A stretch of 64,000 nt of DNA, taken from positions 244,842 through 308,841 of the forward strand of contig CATKHK010000058.1 of NCBI GenBank assembly GCA_949751835.1, given 5' to 3'. The position numbers and the translations under genes are program-made. Positions 21,651-33,314 of this stretch are shown in pieces; the first letter of the stretch is position 1, and each line of letters opens with the position of its first letter. The notes below the pieces were generated by a model. That model was not told the origin of the DNA and did not search any database. It worked only from the letters and a program-made list of their open reading frames with translations. Source of the DNA: Blepharisma japonicum. Taxonomy: Eukaryota; Ciliophora; Heterotrichea; Heterotrichida; Blepharismidae.

Positions 21651-24600
21651 TTAATAGAATTCCTTTCCGAGTGAAAAGTCCTGATTAATTTCTTCCACAG
21701 ATGAACGGCGACTTGGAACAATTTTTGAAAGGGCAGCCTTGGAGTGCTTACCAAAAGCAAACGCGAACTTGAATAAATGAGTTGTATCCAAACCTTTTTT
21801 CCTATACAGAAGACTGGGATACTTTTTTCTTTGAACGTAAATTCCAACAAGCAAAATTATTATTCACCCTATACATACGATAGAAAAATAAATATATGCG
21901 TTTCCTTCAACATTTGATAAGACTGTCGAAAGTATAGAAAGCCAAAGCACGCCTATTAAGCCCAAAGCTTGCCATCAGCATAGTCTTGGATAATTATAGG
22001 GCTTATATCTAAAATTAAATCCAATGTAAGCGATCATTAAAAGTGCAAAAAGGGCTCCATGAACAGTGCTTTCAGCTCTTTTGATTGTTTTGTTCATGAC
22101 TATAAATATGACTTGAACAACAGTTTTTACCATTAAGAATGGAGGAGCTGTATGTATATGCACCATATGATGTAGTTCTTGTCACAAAGGCCTACACAGC
22201 ACAGCAAGTGGTTCGTAACATAAGAGTGCAATAAAAGAAAAAATTGCATATATTAGATGTTCATCTTTTCAGCAAAAGTAATAGCAATCTGCAGCAAGAA
22301 AACTGTCAGTAAAGTTGTCTCCAGTAGATTGATCACATATAAACACATTCAAACACATCGAAATAAAAGGTATAAAGCACAAGTTGCCTAAAATAGGCAT
22401 TAAATATTCTGCAAGTCAAGCTAAAAATCTAAACAATGTCACTCTAGGAAATTTTTCATCTAAACTGAGTAGAATAACTAAAGATAAAATTAACCATAAT
22501 AAAATAGCCCCATAGACTCCATCTATTATAATTCAAAATACCCCTTTTTCAAGTGCAAAAATACTGTCTAGGCTGAGAGAGAGTGAGCTGCTGATTTTTG
22601 CTAGGAAACCATTTATTGGGGTTATATCTGGTCCCATAGCTGCAAATTGGAAAAGTTCAATAGCAAGAGTTAATTCAACAATAATATCTTGCAATGACAT
22701 TTCTTGCCTTTCTTTAAGCTCTTCAATAGTTATATTTCATCAATTTTTTCATATATATACTGTAGCAACAAAAGACATTAAAGCAAACACAAAACAGATG
22801 GCAAAAACAATGATTCTTCCTTTAACAAATATTCTTACCAGCTTCTCAGAAAAAGGGCATTTATTATTTTGATTTCTCAGGTCATCTGGTTTTACAGTAC
22901 TCCCATCTCCATAAATAATAGGTGAATTAATAGCTAACAAAGTAGTGCTTAATGGGTGAAATTCTCCCATTTTGTATGAGATTACACTTCCAGAACTTGC
23001 ATCTATTTTGCTAATCATGACATCGAAAGCGTCCATAACTCTGTCGTTGCTATTTCTATCAATAGAAACTATTCCTGTGCATCCGGTGAATTTTTGTGCT
23101 CTGATTGCTAAATTTATTTGGTAAGGATCAGTATAATCGTTTCCTTGGTTTATTATGTAGTCTAATGCAATCCCAATTAAATATGCTGCATCATAACTAG
23201 AGCAAGCAGTAGGAATTGGCGCAAAATTATATCGAGACTCTATCTCTGAGTAAGCATTTTCCCCAACTTTACCGACTCAATATCGCCCACTAATAGCCAT
23301 CATTGGAACTCCAGTTTCTTTAAATTTATATTCATAGAGAAAATCATATTGTATCATTGTAAGTATTTCTTGGTTTGTAACAAAAATAAAAAGATCTCCT
23401 TTCCTTAGGCCCATATCATACAACTCTTCAATAATATAATATATTACAGGTGGCAAGAATAGTAAAACTAGAAGCCTTGCTTCTGTATCAATAATTGCTT
23501 GTAATGATTGAGAATTTTTTTTTATATTGGTTCTATTTAGATCTGCAGGCATCGCCCTTGAGTTTTCAGAATTCAGAATTTCTAAGTTATATTGTCTTAC
23601 GTTATTCATAATTGCTGAATATCCTGACCTTCCAGATATATCATCTGAATATAAAACACACATTTTCCTTCAGCCTAAAGCTCTAAATAAAGTTTACTAC
23701 CTTGAGCGAGAAATTTATTTTTATGTTTATAGAGGGGAAAGGAGTTACAGCCTTAAAAAAAAATTTGCATTAATTTTGTGATTAACGATGGATGGAATAA
23801 ATAAAAGTGAAGTCAGCGAATACAGGTATTGATTTGAAATAATTACTCTTGTAAACAGAGGATAAAGTGCTGTAGAATTCAACGAATAGTCGTCAGGCAA
23901 AAAACCAACAATTGGAATAGTTAAATTTAGGCTTTTAAAGAGATTGATTTCTGCAATAGTCATTACAGAGCTAGGTGCTGATATGTGTGCTAATCCAAAT
24001 TTTTCTTGGTCTTTGATAAAGCAAGCTGTTGCAAATTCTTTATCATAATTAAGCACACCGCAATCAAAAGTAAAGTGCTTAATTTGAAAATGTGTTAAAA
24101 TTCCAAGTTTGCCTTCATTAATTAAACTCCATGCTGTATAAGCACCGTGATATAGAAGAGGCACAACAGCTAGAGGAGGAGTACCTGGGTTGGTGGAGCC
24201 TCCAGAGGCTGTCATATGCAAAATCTTCTTGTCTAATATCGGGGTATTAATACTATTTCCAGGGTAAATCAAATTCTTCAAGATAGTTACTGTCCCAGCA
24301 TAAACTGACCCAACTATTTCTCTCTTATTGTGCTGAATATTTACTATAGAAAATTGATTTTTTTTGTTATATATCTTCATAAAAAGCTTAATATCTTCTG
24401 CTGTTTCTACCGCGTGATTCAATAAATATTGTATCAAATTTTCAAAAGAACTAATTAAAAAATTTTCTTGGGAACTCGCATATTCTTGTCCTATAACAGT
24501 AACAATGATTGCTCCATCAATTCTGCATTCATAGCCACTGTTTTGGCTTAACAATATTCCATCTCCATTTGATAGGAGTTTTTTGGATTTCAAGGCCTCC

Positions 24601-25235
24601 TGAATTTTTGACGATAGAACAGAATTTGCAAAAATGTAATATAGTGTAGCACCTAAAGGCTTGATAATTCGGTTTACTAGCCTTTCAAGATTTGCGGACT
24701 CTTCTATAGTTATATAATCAAAAGTATCTGAATAATCTAGAAATTTCGACTTAATGCCTGCATTATCTTCATCAGTGATAACAAGTCCATGAGTTCAATT
24801 AAAATAAGCTAAAGTTGCAAAATATGCATTGATTTGGGCTAAGTTTGATGGGACGATTTCATATGTTCATTCATCATAATAAGGAAATTCGCACTTTTTC
24901 TGAGGAACTAAATGGATTTTCTTATTTTCTTTGCATAGTTGGGAAATACTCAGTTGTGCTTCGAAATTTTCTAATAAATCAAGAACGATTAAAGCATTTG
25001 GATGTATGCCAATGCACTCTGAAATTAGTGAAGAGTTGCAATGGTGCCATTCGATAACTGACTCAAATTGTGTTTTTGTTTCCTCGATTCAAACTTGACT
25101 AAGCTTATTTCTATTATTTTGAATAATAATAATTTCAAATGAAGAACACAAATTCAGCATTGCTAAAATAGAGCACATCTTCATAAATCCAATGCTATAA
25201 AAGTCCCGCATCGATATTTTAGATTTTTTGTTCAT
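21651..25235 (-). CDS. receptor: periplasmic-binding-protein-type ligand domain plus 7-8 membrane helices
   Basis: Reading TGA as Trp, one long frame runs from ATG 25235 to TAA 21651, broken only by a 99-base TA-bounded insert (23684-23782) full of stops. Removing it keeps frame and gives about 1161 residues. A signal peptide lies near the N-terminus (MKMCSILAMLNLCSS). Two lobes of a type-I periplasmic-binding (ANF-receptor) fold follow. The boundary region reads VIISNQYLYSLTSLLFI, then, after excision, ALGWRKMCVLYSDD, then GLRKGDLFIFVT and SYDAAYLIGIALDYI. From about residue 720 there are 7-8 hydrophobic helices. The layout recalls class C receptors, but I do not see their heptahelical motifs. 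It is either a working gene needing excision or a young pseudogene. Confidence 0.65.
23684..23782. other. TA-bounded 99-bp insertion in receptor gene (IES-like)
   Basis: Plus-strand boundaries are ...AAGCTC-TA and TA-ACGATGG. Deleting one TA plus the intervening DNA fuses IPSIV to RALGWRKM, a normal transition in this fold. The insert has several in-frame TAA/TAG and is AT-rich. GT-AG splicing at the same place does not restore frame. It resembles a ciliate internal eliminated sequence retained in this copy. Confidence 0.55.
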
Positions 25236-25499
25236 TTTTTTAAAACATATTTTCCTTATTAAAAAATTGAAATTTTGATTTATGTCAAATAGTTTATGAG
25301 ATAGAAAGCATAACTACCTAAAATCGTTTTTATAGCCAATGATCACACAAAGTTTTAATAGCATCCGAATTAAAACCGATAATGCTATCCAAAACATATG
25401 TAAAAATAATTTATTATAAAAATTTAAAGATTGAATTTAGTTAAGGTAGTTATGGGTCACTTCCTATGATTTGAATTCATGATAGACTGAAAGGCATTT

Positions 25500-25870
25500 T
25501 TACTTAATTTCTGATTGGACTCCACAGACTTCGCATGTAGAGCCTGATCAAAAATACGCCAACGCATAATAAAAGAGGTCCCAAAAAAAAGTTAACGGAA
25601 AATTTTTATCATCTGCAATATGATTTATAAAAGTTGGTGAATGATCCACCTTATTAAGTTCCTCTAAAGAATTGAGAATCTTAAAGAAGGAGTGGGGCAT
25701 ATATGTGTCTGGCTAAGTTTTAGTGAGGCAGATATAGTGACGATGCTCATTTGATAGGCCAAAGTTCTATCCTGAGGTCGTAGGAAATAGGACACGAAGT
25801 TGGAAGAGATTCAATAGATTACCAGAATATTCGAAATTTTAATTTTCAATTGAAATAGCCCTGACTACAC
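25500..25870 (-). pseudogene. decayed coding remnant, membrane-protein-like
   Basis: Minus strand. A 66-residue frame from ATG 25700 to TAA 25500 (MPHSFFKILNSLEELNK, then DLFYYALAYFWSGSTC with Trp as TGA) is preceded, in another frame, by further protein-like sequence (SNFVSYFLRPQDRTLAYQMS) up to about 25870. This suggests a frameshifted old gene. I could not link it to the receptor or any other family. Confidence 0.35.
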
Positions 25871-26460
25871 ACGGAATGGTGATTCAAACCTCTCAATGCC
25901 CATTAGCGAGGCTCTCATCCGGAATTTCAGTGTGCGTACTAGCGAGCAAGCTGTGATAATTAGGAAAAATAATAAAGTCTAAAAAGGCACCTAACAGTGA
26001 GTTTTTCTACAAGTCTAAACAATCATAATCGTTTATTCTATATCAGATGCACCAATAAATCTATTGAAATCATTTTCAAACAGCAATTTACGTATAATTC
26101 GCAATATCTATATTCAAAGAGAGATAGAATTATAATTTATTTAGATTTTTTAATTGGCCATTCCTCTTAAAGAGAGGGTAATTTTCATAAATAGGGTCTT
26201 TCTGATCAAATTAATAATTGAAATTAATAAAATTTTTTGATTTTTTGAGTTCATAAATTTATTAAGGCTTTTTAGCATACTCAAATCTGATTTTTCATAG
26301 AGTGTTTTTGGCCAGCGTCACTGTCTCTGGTAGCTCGCACAAGCCCTTGTCCTAGAGGAGAAATACAGTGAGAGACTGATCTCAGACTGGTAAGCAAATG
26401 GTGGAGTTTAGTGGCCTGCTATCATGCTAAGAATTTCTTTATAAGTAATTAAGCAACTTG
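25871..26460. other. non-coding, unassigned
   Basis: No convincing gene. Two patches (about 25861-25960 and 26300-26430) have richer GC and more mixed composition than the surrounding AT-rich DNA. They could be old coding or repeat remnants. No tRNA fold was found by eye. Confidence 0.4.
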
Positions 26461-26858
26461 AGCTAAGTCTGATGGAATGATTTCATAAGTTCATTCATCA
26501 TAATAAGAAAATCCGCACTTTTTCTGAGGAACTAAATGGATTTTATTATTTTCTTTGCATAGTTGAGAAAGCCTCAACCGTCCTTCGAAATTTTCTAATA
26601 AATCAAGAACGATTAAAGCATTTGGATGTATGCCAATGCACTCTGAAATTAGTAAAGAGTTGCAATGGTGCCATTCGATAACTGACTCAAATTGTGTTTT
26701 TGTTTCCTCGATTCAAACTTGGCTAAGTTTATTTCTATTATTTTGAGCAATAATAATTTCAAATGAAGAACATAAATTTAGCATCACTAAATAGAGTATA
26801 TCTTTATAAATCCAATGCTATAAAAGTCCAGCTTCGATATTTTAGATTTTTTGCTCAT
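26461..26858 (-). pseudogene. receptor pseudogene fragment, N-terminal part
   Basis: Strongly similar to 24838-25235 of the intact receptor: the start (MSKKSKISK), the NAL-IVLDLLENF region and EWTYEIIPSDLA. A one-base deletion near 26780 (ACTAAATAGAG against GCTAAAATAGAG) breaks the frame. The homology ends abruptly at 26461, where the rest of the receptor is missing. Confidence 0.8.
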
Positions 26859-26989
26859 ATTTTTTTAATCCAAAAATTGAAATTCTAATTTATGCTAAAT
26901 ATTTTAATCTTGTTTTCAATATAATTTTTTATTAAAAGTTTAAATTCCTTTTAAGACTAAGCAATATTTTACTTAAAGGGAGTCAATTA

Positions 26990-27780
26990 TTAACAGACTT
27001 CGTTTGCAACGGAAAAGTCCTTTATCATTTCTTCCACAGATGAACGACGACTTGGAACAATTTTTGAAAGGGCAGCCTTGGAGTGCTTACCAAAAGCAAA
27101 TGCGAACTTGAATAAATGAGTTGTATCCAAACCTTTTTTCCTATACAGAAGACTAGGATACTTTTTTCTTTGTACGTAAATTCCAACAAGCAAAATTATT
27201 ATTCATCCTATACATACTATTGAAAAATAAATATATGTGTTTCCTTCAACATATGACGAGACTGTCGAAAGTATAGAAAGCCAAAGCACACCAATCAAGC
27301 TCAAAGCTTGCCATCAGCAAAGTCTTGGATAATTATAGGGCTTATATCTAAATATAAATCCAATGTAAGCGACCATTAAAACTGCAAAAAGGGTTCCATG
27401 AACAGTGCTTTCAGCTCTTTTGATTGTTTTGTTCATGACTATAAATATGACTTGAACCACAGTTTTACCATTAAGAATGGAGGAGCTGTATGTATATGCA
27501 CCATTTGATGCAATTCTTGTCACAAAGGCCTACATAGCACGGCAAGTGGTTCATAGCATAAGAGGGCAATAAAAGAAAAAATCGCATACATTAGATGCTC
27601 ATCTTTTCAGCAAAAATAATAGCAATCTGCAGCAAGAAAACTGTCAGTAAAGTTGTCTCCAGTAGATTGATCACATAAAAAGACATTCAAACACATCGAA
27701 ATAAAAGGAATAAAGCACAAGTCGCCTAAAATAGGCATTAAATATTCTGCAAGCCAAGATAAAAATCTAAAAAATGACCC
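26990..27780 (-). pseudogene. receptor pseudogene fragment, C-terminal membrane part
   Basis: Close copy of 21651-22440 of the intact receptor (helices 3 to 8 and the basic tail GLDTTHLFKFAFAFGKHSK). A single T is missing around 27463 (CAGTTTTACC against CAGTTTTTACC), shifting the frame inside the TVVQVIFIVMNKTIK helix. The fragment ends at about 27780. It lies upstream, in gene orientation, of the N-terminal fragment, so the two cannot be one gene: they are leftovers of two tandem copies or of a rearranged copy. Confidence 0.8.
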
Positions 27781-27782
27781 TA

Positions 27783-27920
27783 GAGGCCTGGATAAGAGAT
27801 GGAGATGCATTAAGGTGTCTGAGACTGCCATCGGGAGATGCAATCGTAACATTCGCAGATGATAATGCTTGAAATGACTTTAGAAAAAGAGGAAAAATAG
27901 TAGTGCCACATGAACATTAA
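27783..27920 (+). pseudogene. orphan C-terminal coding fragment
   Basis: An open frame of 45 codons starts exactly where receptor similarity ends and closes with TAA at 27918-27920: EAWIRDGDALRCLRLPSGDA, then IVTFADDNAWNDFRKRGKIV. It has strong protein character, richer codon use than its surroundings and one TGA-Trp. It has no start of its own. It looks like the 3' end of an unrelated gene joined to the receptor fragment by a rearrangement. No family recognised. Confidence 0.45.
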
Positions 27921-28280
27921 AAAACTAATGATTCCCTCAGGCCCTGTCTTTGAAGCAGAATAGTCAATTTCCTCCAGTAACTTGTTTTAAAAATTATATT
28001 GCATTGATCTATTTTGATCGAGCTGAAATAAATAAATTTCCATCTTGACAATTCACTGAAATTTTTAAAATTTTAAGAAAAATTTGAGATTTATAACTTA
28101 AAAAAAAACCTTAACAATTAATTTTGGCAAAAAAGTAGGTTTTTTTAAAATTTTGGTAGCTTAATCTATTAAGAATACCAAATACTTTACTAAAAAAATA
28201 AAATCCTTTGAAAAAGGATGAAATGTTAAAAATTAGCATCTATAAGCTATCTCATAACAAAAAAACTTTATGATTATAAT
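27921..28280. other. intergenic, AT-rich
   Basis: No gene seen. Poly-A/T tracts only. Confidence 0.5.
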
Positions 28281-28364
28281 ATGGCTAAAAAAGAGAGAGA
28301 AGAACTTTTTTATTTAATTATAATTATAATTGCTCTTATAGCAGCATTAAAGTTCAATTTGTAA
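28281..28364 (+). CDS. possible 27-residue membrane microprotein
   Basis: ATG 28281 to TAA 28362-28364 encodes MAKKEREELFYLIIIIIALI followed by AALKFNL. A charged N-terminus, one perfect hydrophobic helix and a basic end are the layout of single-span microproteins. There is no homology evidence, and in AT-rich DNA such ORFs arise by chance, because Ile/Leu codons are AT-rich. It lies 89 bases upstream of the first TmcB-like gene and could also act as an upstream ORF. Confidence 0.3.
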   Translation: MAKKEREELFYLIIIIIALIAALKFNL

Positions 28365-28452
28365 ATTTCTAATAAATTTGTAAAATTATAAATATAGTCT
28401 TCCATGATCTCTGGGATTAATTAAGTTATTAATTATTTTTGTTATTAATAGC

Positions 28453-31400
28453 ATGCCAAACACTTTAAGATCAATCGAGAATGAAGTCAAGGATCTTCAC
28501 AGCTTTCTTTCACAGTCACTTTTTTCAAGCAAATTTAAGAACTACTTTTATGGCTTTTTCTGTCACCTTTTCAAAGTAAAGTACAACAGAAAAACAAAAC
28601 CAAATATACAGCTCAGCTACGAAATATTAACAAACACCGTTTTCATGCTACAGGTAATATCACTAGCTTGATATCCGAACATGAAGGTGAATGATTGGAG
28701 CTCATACTTAATAATATGACAACTGCTTGGATGAGCAAGTTATGATAGCGTTTGTGCAAATTTAGGGGTTATGAATCTTTGCTTTTACGCGACAGTTTCT
28801 CTTCTAGGTATGTGCTTATTATCATTTACAATTTTTGGATTTTTTATATACATTAAAAAAGATCCACCAATTTATATATCAATTTGGCCACGCAAAATTG
28901 CTACTCTACTCACAACAGTGTGCTTGATTCCCACCACAATGATTTTATTAATGATAACAAAATACTCAATAATCAGCACCCAAGTAATAGGAGAATATGA
29001 TGGATTGTCTTCCTCTATCCTTGATTTCGGCATTCAGGGAGTTTTTTTGTCTGCTATTGGGCTCGCGATTTTGATATCAATTAATTTATATTGTGAATAT
29101 TTTTCTTGTGATATTCAACATTCCCACCCAGAAAAAAATTTAAAATCAAGATCATGTTCTCTTTTAGACATGCAAAAAAGACTTTTTTACATCGTCGCTT
29201 GCATTTCATTTGTAACTTTTGTGGACGGTAAAGCAATTATTCATCAATCCGTCTTATTTTCTTTTTCACTGTTTTTGAGTTATAAATCGATAACAATTTT
29301 ACAATATTTCAATGCACTTGAAAATATAATTGAAGCTTGTAAACTCAGCCTAATTTCTACTACATTGCTATTTTTTATTTTTGGAGAGCTCTTAAACAGC
29401 GCTTCAATTATAATTGTCTTTACAATTTTTCTACAGCCAATAATTTTTCTTCTGGTAACTAGGCTGGTTAGACGAAATTATGCAAAGCTAAAAGATAGCA
29501 AAGATTGCCCGAAAGACCAGTTTGAGTTCGAAAGAAAATTCAGATATTTATTAATAGATAAAGATTATGAAGATAAATTTTGGATATTAGATTTATTCAA
29601 GACTTTTTGAAAAGCGAATAAATTTCAAAAAGACAAGCTTTTCGTTATATGGGAATTTAATTATTGCCTTTCAATAGTTAAGGATGAAAGATTAGCAAGG
29701 GTAAAATTGTCGAAAATTGGAAATGCAAAATCTTCGTTTGAAGGAGAAATCCAAGAGTGAAGGCTTTTTACATGACTTGTTAAGAGGAAATGCAAATCTT
29801 TTCCTGAAACAAGTTATTTAGAATTTTTAAAAGAATTCAGTAGAATTAGAGCTCAAGATGAGGAACTTTGCTATGTGCTGATAGAACTTCAAGCTGAGGT
29901 TTCTCTAAAAGCTCCAAGAATTGATAAAATTATGAACTTGTCACAAAAAACAACGAATTATTTAATAAGCCTTTCCGACGATTTTAAAAATCTGTGTGAC
30001 AAATATAAGAATGTTGAAGCTTATGAATTAAATGCGAGTTTTTTAGAAAATATATCAAACAAGCATGAAGAAGCAGAAAAAATGAGCAGAAAAAAAAACG
30101 GACTTGATTATTTTCATCAGCAAAATAATATCAAAAAATTAGAAAGCTATGGAAAAGATGTGCCGATTTTATTGGTTTCTTGCACTGATAATAATATTGT
30201 GTACCTCAACGAAAAAGCTTCAAGGTTGTTTAAAACTTCAATAGGAAATATAATTGGCACTTCACTTTTGAATTTTATTCCTCAGCCTTTTGACGTTTGC
30301 CACATTACAAACATTAAAGATTATGTGTTAGAGAGCAGCGAAATTGAGCTTCCATCACACAAGCATTTATTTTTTCAAAATACCCAAGGAGACTTATTTG
30401 AATGCAATTTTTTAATTAAATTGACAGCATTTCATAACTGCGCATATTTTTTGATTTCATTTAAGCAAAGGAAAGCAAAGCGTGACATTGCAATAATTTC
30501 AGATGATGGGTTTATTATGGGACATTCAGAGTTATTCCCCTTTTATATAGGTTCTGAATCGAGAATCCTTAAAGGCCAAAAATTATCATCAATTGTTCCT
30601 ATTTTAGAAATAAATAAAATGAGAGAATATGAGCCGTGACTAATGCCATTTAATGGTGGCGAAATTGCTTTTATTAAAACAAAAAAACAAATAAAGTCAA
30701 CCGTGATTCGTGAATTTATAATTCTTCATGACGACGATGAAATAAAAAACTGAAAAGAAGGGATTGGCCTAGACCAATTAAATTATTTCGCAGACCAAGA
30801 TATGACTTTTGACTTTGACAAATCTCAAATAGAAGAAGAAGAAGAAGGTAGAAAAAACATCCAGGTTCAATTTCTCTCAGTTAGTAATATTTCGCTTTTG
30901 CCAAAGCCTTCATTCGAAACAGAAGTGTATACTAATGAAGAATTTCACGTTAACGAAATAAGTTCTCGGAGAATGGAAGACCCTTTTCCAAAAAATGAAG
31001 ATAAAAAATCAGGTACTGAAGATTATTCAAAATCCTCAGTTGGATCAAAATTTTCAAAACAAGCTCAAAATCTCCTTTCAGAATCAAAAAGAAAAATCAG
31101 AATCCTTCAAGTTATGCTATTTGTAGTGGTAAGAATAAATTAGATGTCTTCAGTTATAGTAGTAGTTAGTGCCATTATGGGGTATATGATCACTGATGTG
31201 TCATATACAACTTCTCTAAGCTCTTTCAAAAATTTAGGACAGCTTTTATATGATTTTGGGCTATCTGCAGATGCCGTAAGAGTTGTTGATAATTTAAAGT
31301 TGGTCAATGCAACTGATGAGCAAATAAATGATGCAATTATAGATTTACAAAATTTAATATCAGACTTAGAATCTGTCCAAGGAACAATTTTTAAAGATTT

Positions 31401-32676
31401 TGACCAATGAAGATATTGCTCAGCTTCAAAAATTGTTACAAATCCTGCTATTCCTTTAATCTATTTCGACGATTTTGAGCCAAGAGTAAAATATTCGAAT
31501 TTATATGACGCGATATCAGAACTCATTTTAAATGTATTTTTTATTTAGTGTAAAAGCATGATTAGTGCTGTCTCAGATGATGATTCCTATCTAAAATATA
31601 TCAGATTTGTATTAGTTAATGGAGCAGGACATCTTTTTGAAAGCGCAAATTCTACAATGAATGAGATTGTAGATTGCGAAATAGAACGAGTAAAAACCAC
31701 TGGCGCATATATAGATACTCTTTTAATATTTGGATTCTTTGCGCTTGGAATATTGGTTTTAGTTATTATAGGATATATAATTTTTGTCTCAAGAAAGTAT
31801 GATGAGTTTTGAAATTTTATTTTGAATAATGCGCAATCGGCACTTGCTAAACTGAAGAGTTCAGCTATAGAGAGATTGATTCTCACTCATGGAATTGATT
31901 ATACATCAGATTTAAATATGGATATATCAGGAAATCGCATAAAAAGAAAAGTAAAAACTTCTATTTATCTGCAATATAGTTGAAGAATTATAATTTTTTT
32001 CTTAATTGCAGCTTCTTATTATCTCTTAATTTCCTTATATTTATACCCAAAATGTGAAAATTCAATGATTAGCCGCCCAAAGCTACTTAGCAACTTTAAT
32101 ATAAGGCGATCTACTCTTAGAAGATTATCCATACTTTCTAGAGAAACTTATTCCTATTACTTACAAAAAAAGGTCCCTCAATATTTTCAATATGCAAATG
32201 CCTGAAAAAGTGTAGATATGGCCGCAGACATTTTAAAATCTAAAAATCAAGAATTAAGAGAAAGTGGATTTAAAAAATTAATGTCAAAAGATTTAAGAGA
32301 AAGAATCTATAGCAAGGTGGATTCCGATAAGCATATCCTTGATTATGGGACAGAAGCTGCTATAAATGCTATTATTAAAGATAGTGAAAATCAGGGATAT
32401 TATGAATATATTCCTCCTTCAACGATACTTAAAATACTTGCAGAAGTAGTAGCAATTCAAAACGAAATAAGCCAAGAGTTTCTATTAGCAGATAATGATT
32501 CAAAAAATCTTATAAATCATGAACTAGATTCTATTATAAATGCAACAATAGCATACTCAATAGCGTTGCTTATATTATATTTTTGCTATTATTTTCCATA
32601 TTTAAATAGGCAAATCACGCAGCTTAATAGATTCTCAATTCTGCCTGAGATTTTGCCAATGGATTCAGAATTATAA
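28453..32676 (+). CDS. TmcB-like PAS-domain multipass membrane protein, copy A
   Basis: 1397 residues after removing two 15-nt introns (31129-31143, 31534-31548), with many TGA-Trp codons. It has the layout of the ciliate TmcB/TmcC-like family: an N-terminal block (FKNYFYGFFCHLFKVKYNRKTKPNIQ cut here as KNYFYGFF and KTKPNIQLSYEI), about six membrane helices to residue 330, then a soluble region. A PAS domain lies at about 560-690 (VPILLVSCTDNNIVYLNEKA, TSIGNIIGTSLLNFIP). A charged linker (GTEDYSKSSVGSKFS) precedes a helix pair enclosing an extracellular domain, and further helices come near the C-terminus (ILYFCYYFPYLNR). It is presumably a membrane sensor. The first ATG is 28453. It is a tandem paralogue of the gene at 33315. 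Confidence 0.8.
31129..31143 (+). other. 15-nt intron 1 of TmcB-like copy A
   Basis: GTAAGAATAAATTAG, phase 0, between MLFVV and MSSVIVVV inside a membrane helix. Same position as 35940-35954 in copy B. Confidence 0.85.
31534..31548 (+). other. 15-nt intron 2 of TmcB-like copy A
   Basis: GTATTTTTTATTTAG, phase 0, between ISELILN and CKSMISA. Read as coding it gives VFFI then TAG. Same position as 36345-36359 in copy B. Confidence 0.75.
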
Positions 32677-33314
32677 TAAATATAAAAAACAGTGTCTTAT
32701 AAATACCAATAAATAGAAAATAAGTATAAGTTTATAGATTCGATCAAGAATTACATAGGATCTGGAAGCAAGATTTTATTTATTCTCATTTTCACATGAG
32801 AATAGATTAAATGATCGATTTTTGGTTCTATTTGCTAATTGTATTAATTTTTTTTTCATTTAATTCTGATAATGTTCCTATTTTAGCTTGGCTTGCCTAA
32901 GATATACCAAAATTAAACTTTTAGCTTGATTTTAAAGGTTATTTAGTCCTTAAAAATATTACATAATTCTATTATTTTAATAGATTGTTAAAACTATCGA
33001 AAAAATATTAATATATCTGAAACAAAATCTTAAATAAGAAAAATAATGTTATTATAATATTTAAATCCCTATTTATTGATTAAAAAAACCTATACGCCTC
33101 TAATTCAGAAAGATAAAGCTCTTTTCTCTCAGAACAATAATAGTTAATAATGCAAGTTTTATATCGAAACACTAAAATATTATATATAAATTATAAATTC
33201 AATTGCATCGAAATTTATTATCACCTTTAAAATTATGAATTTTATAATATTACGCTCATCCATAATTTCTGTGGGATAAATAAATTTATAAAAAATATTT
33301 TTGTTACTAATACA
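32677..33314. other. intergenic between the tandem TmcB-like genes
   Basis: 638 bases, very AT-rich, no gene seen. Confidence 0.6.

Noticed and set aside
25440-26440. Possible tRNA or structured RNA in the GC-richer patches
   Set aside because: No cloverleaf with paired acceptor stem and T-loop could be found by eye on either strand.
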